DNA from: an uncultured Nonlabens sp.
GTDB taxonomy: Bacteria; Bacteroidota; Bacteroidia; Flavobacteriales; Flavobacteriaceae
NCBI RefSeq assembly: GCF_947495285.1
Contig: NZ_CANLXZ010000015.1
Coordinates: forward strand, 22,905-86,904
Direction of reading: 5' to 3'
Length of the DNA stretch: 64,000 nucleotides
Shown here: in pieces, positions 16,576 to 25,846 of the stretch
Layout of the letters: each line of letters starts with the position of its first letter
How positions within the stretch are numbered: the first letter of the stretch is position 1
The notes under the pieces: generated by a model
Told to the model about the DNA's origin: nothing
What the model saw: only the letters and a program-made list of their open reading frames with translations
The model's database searches: none
Translations under genes and position numbers: made by a program

Positions 16576-17568
16576 ATGTGGTTTAAAGATTTAACAGGTT
16601 TTGAAGAAATATCGTTTAAAAATGTACAGAATAATATAATTATTGATGGAGAAAACCTTATTTCAAAAATTAACGATAGATCCTTTCAATTTGGAGAATT
16701 AGAAATTGTCTCTTTAGAAAAGTTAAGAGAAAAATTTGTTCAACCTAAAACCATACAAAAAATAAAAGTCTCAGAAATTGTAGCAGATGTTCAGGAGTTA
16801 CATTGTGATTTAAATAATCGAAATTCACTTTTTCAAGCTGCTTCTCAATTTAACCTATTAGAGATGGTCGGCCCTAATGTCTCTCCTGAAAGAGGAATTG
16901 ATATTTATGAAAATGATTATACTCAAGGGCCAGCTTGTGCAATTGCTTGTGGGGCAGGTACAATTTTCAGAAATTATTTTGTGCCTTTAAAAGGTAATAT
17001 TGGACAAACTAATTCAAAACAAATTAATTGTTTAGATGACATAGGAAAAGAATTAAACAATGAAACGTTAGAATTATGGAAAATGAGTAATGGGTATGCT
17101 TTAATAAATCAAAATGGGCTTCTTAATATTAATAAGCAATTAAGTAACCTATCCAAAAACGAAAGAGAGCATTTAAAAGGTAAACTTAAAATAGGAATAC
17201 AATGGGATACTGAAGTAACACTTGTGGAAAATAAACAAATTGTATCACAAATATATTGCTCAGCCTTACCTGTTGCATATTCTCAAATTGAATCACATTA
17301 TTGGGAGAATTTTGCTAGAATAATTTTAGAAGCCACCTATGAAGCTACATTACATGCTGCAATGATTAATCTAAATAAAGGGAAATCAAATAAGGTTTTT
17401 TTAACTTTAGTTGGAGGCGGAGCTTTTGGTAACGACTTTGATTGGATTATAGAATCTTTGATTAAAGCAATAGAGAAATTCAAAAGCATACCATTAGATA
17501 TCAAGATCGTTAGTTATGGGAGGTCAAATACGTTGTTAAAAAAAGCGATAGAACAATTTAATCGTTAA
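16576..17568 (+). CDS. Macrodomain-like protein of unknown function in the NAD operon
   Basis: Cytoplasmic protein of 330 residues. The centre has LFQAASQFNLLEMVGP (about 85-100), ERGIDIYENDYTQGPACAIACGAG (106-128) and the C-terminus LTLVGGGAFGNDFDWII (about 276-292) with IVSYG near the end. The order of a substrate-excluding Asn/Gln-rich loop, glycine-rich loops and a terminal beta strand resembles macrodomains, which bind or hydrolyse ADP-ribose derivatives, but the canonical macrodomain motif is not obvious. It is translationally close to its neighbours (3-base and 10-base gaps). In this operon an ADP-ribose-related substrate is a reasonable guess. Confidence 0.55.
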   Translation: MWFKDLTGFEEISFKNVQNNIIIDGENLISKINDRSFQFGELEIVSLEKLREKFVQPKTIQKIKVSEIVADVQELHCDLNNRNSLFQAASQFNLLEMVGPNVSPERGIDIYENDYTQGPACAIACGAGTIFRNYFVPLKGNIGQTNSKQINCLDDIGKELNNETLELWKMSNGYALINQNGLLNINKQLSNLSKNEREHLKGKLKIGIQWDTEVTLVENKQIVSQIYCSALPVAYSQIESHYWENFARIILEATYEATLHAAMINLNKGKSNKVFLTLVGGGAFGNDFDWIIESLIKAIEKFKSIPLDIKIVSYGRSNTLLKKAIEQFNR

Positions 17569-17578
17569 AACTTTAAAT

Positions 17579-18337
17579 ATGAAATACGAAATAAAAAAAT
17601 TTAAAGATGGACAGGTTGCCGCTAAAATTATAGAAAATGGAAATCTAGATATTAAAATTAGAGGAAATAGTTATGAGGATTTGTTTAAAGTTGCTGCCAT
17701 AAAAGAAGCTTGGAATGCAGAAAACTCAACCAATAAGAGCGCCATATCTAAATTAACGATATACTGCTTAATTGGTCAACGCTCAGACCGACGATTTAAT
17801 AAAAGTGAATCTTTTGATCTAAAAGTGATCACTGATTTTATTAATACTATGCAATTTGATAAAGTTTCTATTCTACATCCACATAGTCCTATTTCATTGG
17901 CTTTAATTAATAATTCTGATAAAATTTCTCACTTTCAATTTGTAGAAAAAGCTTTTAAAACCATAGGTAATCCCGTATTAGTAAGCCCTGATGCTGGCGC
18001 TTATAAGACTACTCATGAGATTGCCGAAAATTTGAATGCAGATTTAGTACCTTCTAATAAAGTTAGAGTAAATGGGGCGCCAGTTATTAGTATTCAAGGT
18101 GATGTAAAAGGAAAAGAATGCTTAATTGTCGATGATTTAGCCGATGGTGGTAGAACCTTTAAGTTTTTAGCTCAGGCTTTAAAAGATCAAGGTGCAACCA
18201 AAGTATTTTTATATGTTACACACGCACAATTTAATTATGGCTTTGAAGAATTAAAAGAAACTATTGATCATATATATTGTACAAATAGCTTTAAAAATAT
18301 TGATAATGAATATGTTACACAATTTGAAGTGATTTAA
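17579..18337 (+). CDS. Short Prs-like ribose-phosphate pyrophosphokinase homologue
   Basis: Protein of 252 residues, about 60 shorter than normal PRPP synthetases (around 310-320). Still visible are the ATP-binding region GQRSDRRFNKSESFD (about 66-80, compare RQDR in standard enzymes), HPHSP (100-104), VSPDAGAYKT (135-144) and the PRPP loop LIVDDLADGGRTF (182-194). The usual N-terminal domain is reworked. It would give PRPP for NadV, or, like the phage enzyme Adps, pyrophosphorylate ADP-ribose. Last gene of the operon; a terminator follows 13 bases later. Confidence 0.8.
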   Translation: MKYEIKKFKDGQVAAKIIENGNLDIKIRGNSYEDLFKVAAIKEAWNAENSTNKSAISKLTIYCLIGQRSDRRFNKSESFDLKVITDFINTMQFDKVSILHPHSPISLALINNSDKISHFQFVEKAFKTIGNPVLVSPDAGAYKTTHEIAENLNADLVPSNKVRVNGAPVISIQGDVKGKECLIVDDLADGGRTFKFLAQALKDQGATKVFLYVTHAQFNYGFEELKETIDHIYCTNSFKNIDNEYVTQFEVI

Positions 18338-18349
18338 ATATCTAAAATG

Positions 18350-18377
18350 AAAAGCAGATCTAAGAGTCTGCTTTTTT
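18350..18377 (+). terminator. Terminator of the NAD operon
   Basis: Arms AAAAGCAGA / TCTGCTTTT with an 8-base loop, followed by T residues, 13 bases after the stop of the Prs-like gene. Confidence 0.85.
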
Positions 18378-19358
18378 ATGCAAAAGTATTATGTAAAATA
18401 GAATATACTTTCAACTAGATGGAGCGTTTGCAAAATGGCCTCAAAAAACTATGGGCAAACACTAGGTGAAAGAGCGTTATCTTTAACAGAATTAGGAATG
18501 CATAAAGTGAGTAGTTCTAATGTTTATAGTAGTTCAAAGCATTTCACCAGCTAAAAATTTTTCTAAAATACAGCGAATTTTACGAACGTTATATCTAAAG
18601 TTTTGGGCAGCCTCAAATTTTGCTTTTTACTTAAAGAAAATGTCGGAGAAAAAATTATACGTACATTTTTCCTAGAATACGAAAATTATGAAAATATGTA
18701 AAAGTTAGCTTTTTTAATGGGTGTTAGTATGCGCCTGTTAATTGTATTAAAAAAATTACTGCAATGCATAATTCTTTAAAAGAATCGTTGATATTTAAAA
18801 ACTGCATTTTACATAGCGACTAATAATAGGTACAAAAATGTATTTCAAGTGTTTCCTGAGAATCGCTTATTTCAAAAATGATGATGGATGGTAAGGAATA
18901 TTAAAATTAAACGAGAAGTAAAATAACGAATGTCTAAAGATCAAAGTATTGAGATTATTCTTATGAATATTAAATATATGCCTATAAACATGATTTCAGG
19001 GGAAAAAGTATTTGACATAATTTGAATCATAATATATATTATGTCAAATAGAAGAATAAACAACCTATCATAAAAAGAAAATCTATGCCCTTATCTATGC
19101 TTCCCTATATGTATAATTTAAGCGATAGATCGCAATCAAGAATAATTAAAAATCTAACCTTATAGAATATGGTAAACAACTATAAATTCAAGTCCATTAC
19201 ATCATATTATTTAATAAAATACAAAATGTAATTCCTTAAAAATAAAATATACCGCCTGCTTTGCTTTTTGCAATATTAAAAATTGTTGATAACAGTATAT
19301 TCTTTATCCATTTGTTAATTAGTTTTTTACTAGTTAGAAATTGAGTAAATTTGTCTTA
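18378..19358. other. Gene-free region of about 1 kb
   Basis: No intact gene is seen on either strand. Short stretches look like decayed coding sequence (for example around 18832-18885, where one frame reads YKNVFQVFPENRLFQK before stops) but no family could be named. A 13-bp inverted repeat lies at 19009-19050. The region separates the NAD operon from the metal efflux locus. Confidence 0.4.
19009..19050. repeat. 13-bp perfect inverted repeat
   Basis: TATTTGACATAAT (19009-19021) and its exact complement (19038-19050) with a 16-base spacer, about 310 bases before the metal efflux genes. It is not followed by a T run, so it is not a typical terminator. It could be an operator or a relic of a small mobile element. 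Confidence 0.5.
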
Positions 19359-19781
19359 ATGAAACAATTTGCACATAAAATACTTGCCATATTTATGACT
19401 TGCGTGGTTCTATTTACTACGCTATCATTTACTGTGGACATGCATTATTGTGGAGAAACCCTAGTAGATTTTTCATTTACAAAGAAGGCGAAATCTTGTG
19501 GTATGGAAAAAGCAATGGCTCTTATGGCCGATTGTAAACTACCGAAAATCACAAAAAAATCCTGTTGTACAGATCATGAAGTAATTAAACAAGGTCAGGA
19601 AGATCTTAGATTATCTTTAGATAAAATCGCTTTTAACCATCCATTTTTCATTGCACCATTTACTTATTCTTATATCATTGTAAGTGATAGCACTACCTTA
19701 CTCGAGGTTCCTTTAATTCCCTACTCACCTCCTATTCCTAAGCGAGATGTGCAGGTACTACACCAGTCCTTTTTAATCTGA
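19359..19781 (+). CDS. HYC_CC_PP family protein of the metal efflux locus
   Basis: Exported protein of 140 residues with an N-terminal hydrophobic segment (about 5-27). It shows the three hallmarks that name the family: HYCG (about 30-33), a Cys pair KSCC with following His, and a C-terminal SPPIPKRD. The family is typically found in Bacteroidota beside copper/heavy-metal RND efflux genes, as here; cysteines and histidines may bind metal. I start at the ATG at 19359. The gene is 112 bases before cusA on the same strand. Confidence 0.85.
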   Translation: MKQFAHKILAIFMTCVVLFTTLSFTVDMHYCGETLVDFSFTKKAKSCGMEKAMALMADCKLPKITKKSCCTDHEVIKQGQEDLRLSLDKIAFNHPFFIAPFTYSYIIVSDSTTLLEVPLIPYSPPIPKRDVQVLHQSFLI

Positions 19782-19893
19782 TTTATTAGTTTTTTGAAAA
19801 CCTGACTCAACTGCATTGTGCTGTAATGAGTTAGAAGTGGCCATCTCATTTTTAGATAGGTTTTATTTTCAACATACTCATAATCAAAAATTT

Positions 19894-22800
19894 ATGATTC
19901 ATAAGGCAATTCATTTTTTTATAGAAAACAAATTTTTAGCTGCATTACTTCTTTGCCTTTTTATAGGCTGGGGTACTATTAATGCACCTTTTAATTGGAA
20001 TTTAGGTTTTTTACCATCTGATCCTGTAGCGGTAGACGCCATTCCAGATATAGGAGAGAATCAACAAATAATTTATACACAGTGGGCAGGTCGTTCTCCA
20101 CAAGACATAGAAGATCAAATAACCTATCCACTCACCTCTTCTTTGTTAGGTATTCCAGGAGTAAAGACCATACGTAGTTCTTCTATGTTCGGCTTCTCAA
20201 CTATCTACCTCATTTTTGAAGAAGATGTAGAGTTTTACTGGTCACGCAGTCGCATTTTAGAAAAACTCAATTCATTACCATCAAATCTTTTACCAGATGG
20301 AGTTAATCCTAATTTAGGTCCCGACGCAACAGGATTAGGACAGATCTTTTGGTACACGCTAGAAGGTCGTGATAAAGACGGTAAAGTTACCGGTGGTTGG
20401 GATTTACATGAGTTGCGTAGCATACAAGATTATTATGTAAAATTCGGTTTATCATCTGCTAGTGGAGTTTCTGAAGTAGCCTCTATAGGTGGATACGTAC
20501 AAGAATATCAGGTAGATATTGATCCAGAAAAAATGCGTCAGTACGATGTTACCATGGCTGCTGTTGTAAAAGCGGTTAAAGAAAGTAATAAAGATATAGG
20601 TGCACAAACTCTAGAAATTAATCAGGTAGAATATCTGGTGCGAGGTTTAGGGTATATAAAATCCATAAACGACATAGAAAGTGCTGTTGTAGATTCTAAA
20701 GATTTTACATCATTGCGTATTAAAGATATTGCAAAGGTACATTTAGGACCAGCCGCAAGACGTGGCATTCTAGATAAAGAAGGTGCCGAAGTAGTAGGTG
20801 GTGTGGTCATCGCACGCTATGGAGCAAACCCACTAGAGGTTATCAATAATGTAAAAGCCCAAATCACAGAACTTAGTTCAGGATTACCATCTAGAACCTT
20901 GTCAGACGGTAGAGTCTCACAGCTCACCATAGTTCCTTTTTATGATCGTACGGTATTGATTAAAGAGACATTACATACCTTGAGCGAGGCGCTTACTATA
21001 GAGATATTAATCACCATTTTAGTAATTATTATCATGGTTTTTAATTTGCGTGCGTCTATACTTATCTCTGGTTTATTGCCCGTTGCAGTTCTTATGGTTT
21101 TTGTAGCTATGAAATTGTTTCATGTAGATGCAAACATAGTAGCACTTTCTGGTATTGCCATAGCTATAGGTACTATGGTAGATGTAGGCGTCATACTTGC
21201 CGAAAATATGATACGTCATCTCCAGGATGAGAAATTAAATACCAGAGAAGATGGGACTCCATTTACTATTAATGAGGTGATTTATAATGCCACATCAGAG
21301 ATTTCTGGCGCGATACTTACTGCTGTTTTAACTACCATAATTAGCTTTGTACCTGTATTTACCATGATAGGTGCAGAGGGGAAACTATTCCGACCACTTG
21401 CCTTTACTAAAACTATGGCAATTACCGCATCTCTTATCATTTCCCTATTTTTAATACCGCCATTTGCTGCCTTTTTGTTTAGAAAAACTACCATAGGAAA
21501 TCGATTCAAATTAATGATCAACACACTCTCATTCCTTTTGGGAATCACAGCTATCGTTTATGGCTATTGGTTAGGGCTAGTACTGGTAGGTTTTTCAATT
21601 GTAGCACTGTGGTCTTTGTTGGGTACGCTTTCGCGAAAGCGTGCTAACTACATAAACATCGCCATAGCAGCTATCTCTATTGTATGTTTATTAGCAAATT
21701 ATTGGAGACCTCTTGGTTTTGATCGCCACATAGCACTCAATATAGTATTAGTTTCTCTTATATGTTTTGGAATTTTAGGGTTCTTTACTTTATTAAAATT
21801 ATACTATGATCGTATTTTAAGATGGGCACTTGCAAATAAAATATTGTTCTTAGTTATACCTTTTACAGTATTAACGCTAGGTGTTTTAATTATGCGCGAT
21901 ATTAGTAAAGAGTTCATGCCGGCACTTAATGAAGGCTCTTTTTTATTAATGCCCACTTCCCTACCTCATGCAGGTGTAGAAGAAAATAAACGTGTATTAC
22001 AGCAACTGGATATGGCTGTAGCGAGTATTCCCGAAATAGAGACCGTGGTAGGTAAATCTGGTAGAACAGAGTCTGCACTCGATCCTGCACCGCTTTCTAT
22101 GTACGAGAACATGATTCAATATAAACCTGAATTTATGCACAATGCACAAGGTAAAAGACAGCGTTACCGAGTAAATGAAGATGGTTTTTATGTTCTTAAA
22201 AATAATCAATTAATCATCAACCCTAATCGACCTATTGATAAAGGAGCAAATTATGATCATGCAACTCTAAGAACAACAGCTCAAAGAGAAGATCTTATAG
22301 AAGATCCAGATGGTGAGTACTACCGCAACTGGCGACCAGAAATCAATAATCCAGACGATATATGGAACGAGATTTTAAAGGTTACTAAATTACCTGGTGT
22401 AACCTCTGCACCCAGGTTGCAACCTATCGAGACGCGACTTATTATGTTACAAACCGGGATGCGTGCTCCTATGGGAATTAAGATAAAAGGGCCCGATTTA
22501 AAAACAATAGAAAAATGGGGTATAGATCTAGAACGTATTTTAAAACAAGTTCCTGGTGTTAAGAAGCAAGCCGTTTTTGCAGACCGCATAATAGGTAAAC
22601 CTTATTTACTCATTGATATAAAAAGAGAACAACTCGCCCGTTATGGTATATCAGTGAGCGATGTTCAAGAAATTCTAGAAGTAGCTGTAGGTGGCATACC
22701 ACTTACACAAACGGTAGAAGGTCGAGAACGTTATGCCGTGCGTGTACGATATCCTAGAGAATTGAGAAACACACCAGAAAATTTACAAGAAATTTACGTG

Positions 22801-23652
22801 CCTATAGAAAAAGGAAGTCCAATACCGCTAAGCGAGTTAGTAGAAATAAATTATGAAAAAGGCCCACAAGTTATTAAGAGCGAAGATACTTTCTTAACAG
22901 GATATGTACTCTTTGATAAATTAAATAATTTTGCCGTAGTTGATGTGATTGAAAATGCTAAAGAACTGATACAAGAACACATAGATAACGGTGATCTTAT
23001 CATGCCACAAGGTATAAGTTATAGTTTTACTGGTACGTATAAGAACCACCTAAGAGCTGAGAAAACACTAGCTGTTGTGGTGCCACTAGCCTTAATTATA
23101 ATTTTTTTAATTCTTTATTTTCAGTTCAGATCAATAAGCACATCTCTTATGATTTTTACCGGTATAGCCGTAGCTTTTGCAGGTGGATTTATCATGATAT
23201 GGCTGTATGGTCAGGATTGGTTTTTCAACTTTAACCTCTTTGGTGAGAATATGCGCGAGCTCTTTCATATGAAAACGATTCATTTAAGTGTAGCCGTTTG
23301 GGTAGGATTTATCGCCCTTTTCGGTATAGCCACAGATGACGGTGTGGTTATGGCAACTTATTTAACACAAACGTATGACAGAGAATTACCTACAGGTAAA
23401 AAAGAAATAAGACACGCAACCTTACTTGCAGCAGGTAAACGCATAAGACCATGTGTAATGACCACAGTAACGACCATTCTCGCATTACTGCCTGTCCTTA
23501 CCTCTACAGGAAAAGGAAGTGATATCATGATGCCTATGGCCATCCCTATTTTGGGCGGTATGATAATCGATGTTACTTCCTATTTTTTAGTTCCGGTTTT
23601 ATATAGCTGGAAAAAAGAATACCAACTTAAAAGATCTAAAAATGAGATATAA
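19894..23652 (+). CDS. cusA: CusA/CzcA-type heavy-metal efflux RND transporter
   Basis: Inner-membrane RND pump of 1252 residues, longer than E. coli CusA (about 1050). It opens with a first helix at NKFLAALLLCLFIGWGT, then DAIPDIGENQQIIYTQWAGRSPQDIEDQITYPL, the classic HME-RND start. Further hallmarks are NLGPDATGLGQIFWY and the FGIATDDGVVMATYL segment in the second half with charged residues for proton relay. The extra length comes from additional membrane segments between helices 6 and 7 and a longer periplasmic loop. A dispersed palindrome is embedded at codons 578-583. I start at the ATG at 19894 (MIHKAIHFF). It overlaps cusC by 11 bases. Likely exports Cu(I) or a related metal. Confidence 0.93.
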   Translation: MIHKAIHFFIENKFLAALLLCLFIGWGTINAPFNWNLGFLPSDPVAVDAIPDIGENQQIIYTQWAGRSPQDIEDQITYPLTSSLLGIPGVKTIRSSSMFGFSTIYLIFEEDVEFYWSRSRILEKLNSLPSNLLPDGVNPNLGPDATGLGQIFWYTLEGRDKDGKVTGGWDLHELRSIQDYYVKFGLSSASGVSEVASIGGYVQEYQVDIDPEKMRQYDVTMAAVVKAVKESNKDIGAQTLEINQVEYLVRGLGYIKSINDIESAVVDSKDFTSLRIKDIAKVHLGPAARRGILDKEGAEVVGGVVIARYGANPLEVINNVKAQITELSSGLPSRTLSDGRVSQLTIVPFYDRTVLIKETLHTLSEALTIEILITILVIIIMVFNLRASILISGLLPVAVLMVFVAMKLFHVDANIVALSGIAIAIGTMVDVGVILAENMIRHLQDEKLNTREDGTPFTINEVIYNATSEISGAILTAVLTTIISFVPVFTMIGAEGKLFRPLAFTKTMAITASLIISLFLIPPFAAFLFRKTTIGNRFKLMINTLSFLLGITAIVYGYWLGLVLVGFSIVALWSLLGTLSRKRANYINIAIAAISIVCLLANYWRPLGFDRHIALNIVLVSLICFGILGFFTLLKLYYDRILRWALANKILFLVIPFTVLTLGVLIMRDISKEFMPALNEGSFLLMPTSLPHAGVEENKRVLQQLDMAVASIPEIETVVGKSGRTESALDPAPLSMYENMIQYKPEFMHNAQGKRQRYRVNEDGFYVLKNNQLIINPNRPIDKGANYDHATLRTTAQREDLIEDPDGEYYRNWRPEINNPDDIWNEILKVTKLPGVTSAPRLQPIETRLIMLQTGMRAPMGIKIKGPDLKTIEKWGIDLERILKQVPGVKKQAVFADRIIGKPYLLIDIKREQLARYGISVSDVQEILEVAVGGIPLTQTVEGRERYAVRVRYPRELRNTPENLQEIYVPIEKGSPIPLSELVEINYEKGPQVIKSEDTFLTGYVLFDKLNNFAVVDVIENAKELIQEHIDNGDLIMPQGISYSFTGTYKNHLRAEKTLAVVVPLALIIIFLILYFQFRSISTSLMIFTGIAVAFAGGFIMIWLYGQDWFFNFNLFGENMRELFHMKTIHLSVAVWVGFIALFGIATDDGVVMATYLTQTYDRELPTGKKEIRHATLLAAGKRIRPCVMTTVTTILALLPVLTSTGKGSDIMMPMAIPILGGMIIDVTSYFLVPVLYSWKKEYQLKRSKNEI
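21625..21642. repeat. Dispersed palindrome inside cusA
   Basis: ACGCTTTCGCGAAAGCGT, an 18-bp perfect palindrome, is in frame and encodes Thr-Leu-Ser-Arg-Lys-Arg in a cytoplasmic-looking loop between two hydrophobic helices. Confidence 0.85.
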
Positions 23653-24859
23653 CAGTATAGTTCTTTATGCTTTTTTGGTTTCCGCTTTCGCGAAAGCGCA
23701 ACAATTACAATCTTACATTAATGAAGCACAAGCTAATAATTTAGAAATAAGAGCTGTTGAAATGCGACATCATATATCACAAGAGAAAGTAAATGAGGCA
23801 GACGGGATACCTAATACAGAGATAAGTTTGGGATATTTTGTCAGCGAGACAGAAACTCGTGTCGGTGCACAGAGAGCTCGTATAGGTGTAAAACAGATGT
23901 TGCCGTGGTTCGGCACCATTACGGCTAGAAAAAATTATGCCACCTCGCTAGCAGATGCTGATTATGTACAAATCACCATTGCAAAGCGTCAACTAGCCCT
24001 GTCTGTCTCGCAGACTTATTATAAGCTAGGTTCTATAAAGGCAAAACGTGCCGTACTTAATAAAAATATAGAGCTTTTAAAGGTATATGAACAGTTAGCT
24101 TTAACCGCTGTTACCGTTGGAAAAGCAAATGCGGTAGATGTACTAAAACTACAAATACGTATCAATGAATTACAGCAACAGATCGATATTCTAGAAGAGG
24201 CATTTAAAGAGTCACAGTCTTATTTCAATAATTTACTGAATAAGGAAGTAGCAAAACCTGTTGATATAAGTGATGTAATGAGCATACCACTGAATGATGT
24301 AGAGTTAGTTGATGGTTCTATAAATGTGAATCCTGAAATTTTAAAATATGATAAATTATATGAATCTGTGGTACAGGCAGAGGTTTTAAATAAGCGCGAG
24401 GGATTACCTTCTATAGGTTTGGGATTTAATTACTTACCTGTTAGCGATCGTACAGATTTAAATATAGTTGATAATGGTAAAGATATTTTTATGCCTATGG
24501 TTACTGTTTCTATTCCCTTATTCCATAAAAAATACAATTCTATTTCTAAACAAAATGAATTGCGCCAGCAGGAGATTGAGCTTAAGAAACGAGAGCGTTT
24601 AAATGTATTAAATACGGCTTTTGCCAGGGCTAGATCACAACGCAATAAGGCACGTATAGTTTATGAAACACTAGATAAAAACCTAAAACAAGCCCACGAT
24701 GCCGAAGAAATTCTTATTAAAAATTATGAGACCGGAACTATAGATTTTAAAGATGTTCTCGATATTCAAGAATTACAATTGAAATTTAAAATAGATCAAG
24801 TTAATGCCGTAGAAAACTATTATGCACAATCTGCTGTGATTAATTATTTAACCAATTAA
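23642..24859 (+). CDS. TolC-family outer membrane efflux protein (CusC-like)
   Basis: Outer-membrane factor of 405 residues, the exit duct of the tripartite metal pump. A signal peptide ends at VSAFAKA before QQLQSYINEAQANN. Long amphipathic helices rich in Gln, Glu and Lys with two similar halves are typical of the TolC coiled-coil barrel (for example NKNIELLKVYEQLALTAVTVGKANAVDVLKLQ and its second-half counterpart NYETGTIDFKDVLDIQELQLK). The first codons overlap the end of cusA. The signal peptide cleavage region itself is coded by a dispersed palindrome. Confidence 0.9.
   Translation: MRYNSIVLYAFLVSAFAKAQQLQSYINEAQANNLEIRAVEMRHHISQEKVNEADGIPNTEISLGYFVSETETRVGAQRARIGVKQMLPWFGTITARKNYATSLADADYVQITIAKRQLALSVSQTYYKLGSIKAKRAVLNKNIELLKVYEQLALTAVTVGKANAVDVLKLQIRINELQQQIDILEEAFKESQSYFNNLLNKEVAKPVDISDVMSIPLNDVELVDGSINVNPEILKYDKLYESVVQAEVLNKREGLPSIGLGFNYLPVSDRTDLNIVDNGKDIFMPMVTVSIPLFHKKYNSISKQNELRQQEIELKKRERLNVLNTAFARARSQRNKARIVYETLDKNLKQAHDAEEILIKNYETGTIDFKDVLDIQELQLKFKIDQVNAVENYYAQSAVINYLTN
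23683..23698. repeat. Dispersed palindrome coding the cusC signal-peptide cleavage region
   Basis: Perfect CGCTTTCGCGAAAGCG. In frame it supplies Ser-Ala-Phe-Ala-Lys-Ala, an Ala-X-Ala motif ideally placed for signal peptidase I before QQLQSY. Confidence 0.88.
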
Positions 24860-25139
24860 GAAATGGAAAGGAAATTATTTATCAAAAACATGATTTATGA
24901 ATACTGTATCAAGTTATTAGAGAAAACAATATATCAATTAGATATATTACTAATTTTCAATAAATTAAGATCTGTATTCTATTTAAAAAAATATAATGTA
25001 CATTTTAAAAATACATTTTTAGATTATAGAAGAAAACGGCTATGTGTGCTTACTAACACTTTAAGACCATTTACCTATTAGAAATAATGATTACATTTAT
25101 TTCATACACTTATTTATAGAATTACTTAAAAAAAATAAA

Positions 25140-25691
25140 TTGAAAACAATACAAAGCAACTTAGTGAAAATAACTCTTATAGCACTCTTAATATTCACTG
25201 TTTCTTGCAAGCAAACAGAAGAGAATGCAGCTGTAGAAACGAAGCATAAAGAGACTACAAAAGAGAAAAATATAAGCTCAGAAAACATTATAAAGAATTA
25301 CTTGAATTTAAAGGATGCTTTAGTAAAAGATGATAAAGAACTAGCTACTATTCATAGTGAATATTTATCTAATTCATTAAATGACTTCAATAACTCTATA
25401 GCTATTGAAAATAAGCAAGATAAATTAAAAAAAATGATAGATAAGGCGATTAAAAATGCCAACCTTATTTCTGAAAAAGAAATTAAAATACAACGAGAGA
25501 ATTTTAAAAAATTAAGTAAAAATATTACAGATATCATTGCCATAACTGCAACAGAGCAACCTCTATATGAGCAACACTGCCCTATGTATCATGGAGGTAG
25601 TAGCTGGCTCAGTGATAGTAAAGAAATACGCAATCCTTATTATGGTAGCCAGATGCTCAAATGTGGTATAGTACAAAGAGAAATTAAGTAA
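25140..25691 (+). CDS. Lipoprotein with DUF3347 domain
   Basis: Predicted lipoprotein of 183 residues with lipobox FTVSC (Cys23). Residues about 50-180 resemble DUF3347, including the C-terminal EQHCPMY...WLSDSKEIRNPYYGSQMLKCG block with Cys and Met residues that could bind copper. The same block ends the CusB protein encoded at 26163-27899, so the two are paralogous domains. The start is a TTG at 25140; no ATG suits the signal peptide. About 280 AT-rich bases separate it from cusC; only a doubtful 72-codon frame is seen there. Confidence 0.75.
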   Translation: MKTIQSNLVKITLIALLIFTVSCKQTEENAAVETKHKETTKEKNISSENIIKNYLNLKDALVKDDKELATIHSEYLSNSLNDFNNSIAIENKQDKLKKMIDKAIKNANLISEKEIKIQRENFKKLSKNITDIIAITATEQPLYEQHCPMYHGGSSWLSDSKEIRNPYYGSQMLKCGIVQREIK

Positions 25692-25846
25692 AAGGAATAG
25701 ATGCTATGATCGTAATTGTTAATTTTTCTGAGGTTTGATAAGCGTGTAGTTATAAAATTATACCCAGCACATTGTATAGCAGTATATTATCAGAATATAA
25801 ATTAAAAAGGATTAAAAAACTATAGTATTTATGTACTGTGATTTCC

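Noticed and set aside
24863..25081. Plus-strand frame of 72 codons right after cusC
   Set aside because: Composition is driven by AT-rich DNA (many Lys, Ile, Tyr, Phe), no motif or domain is visible, and a close start after cusC is not enough to support a gene.
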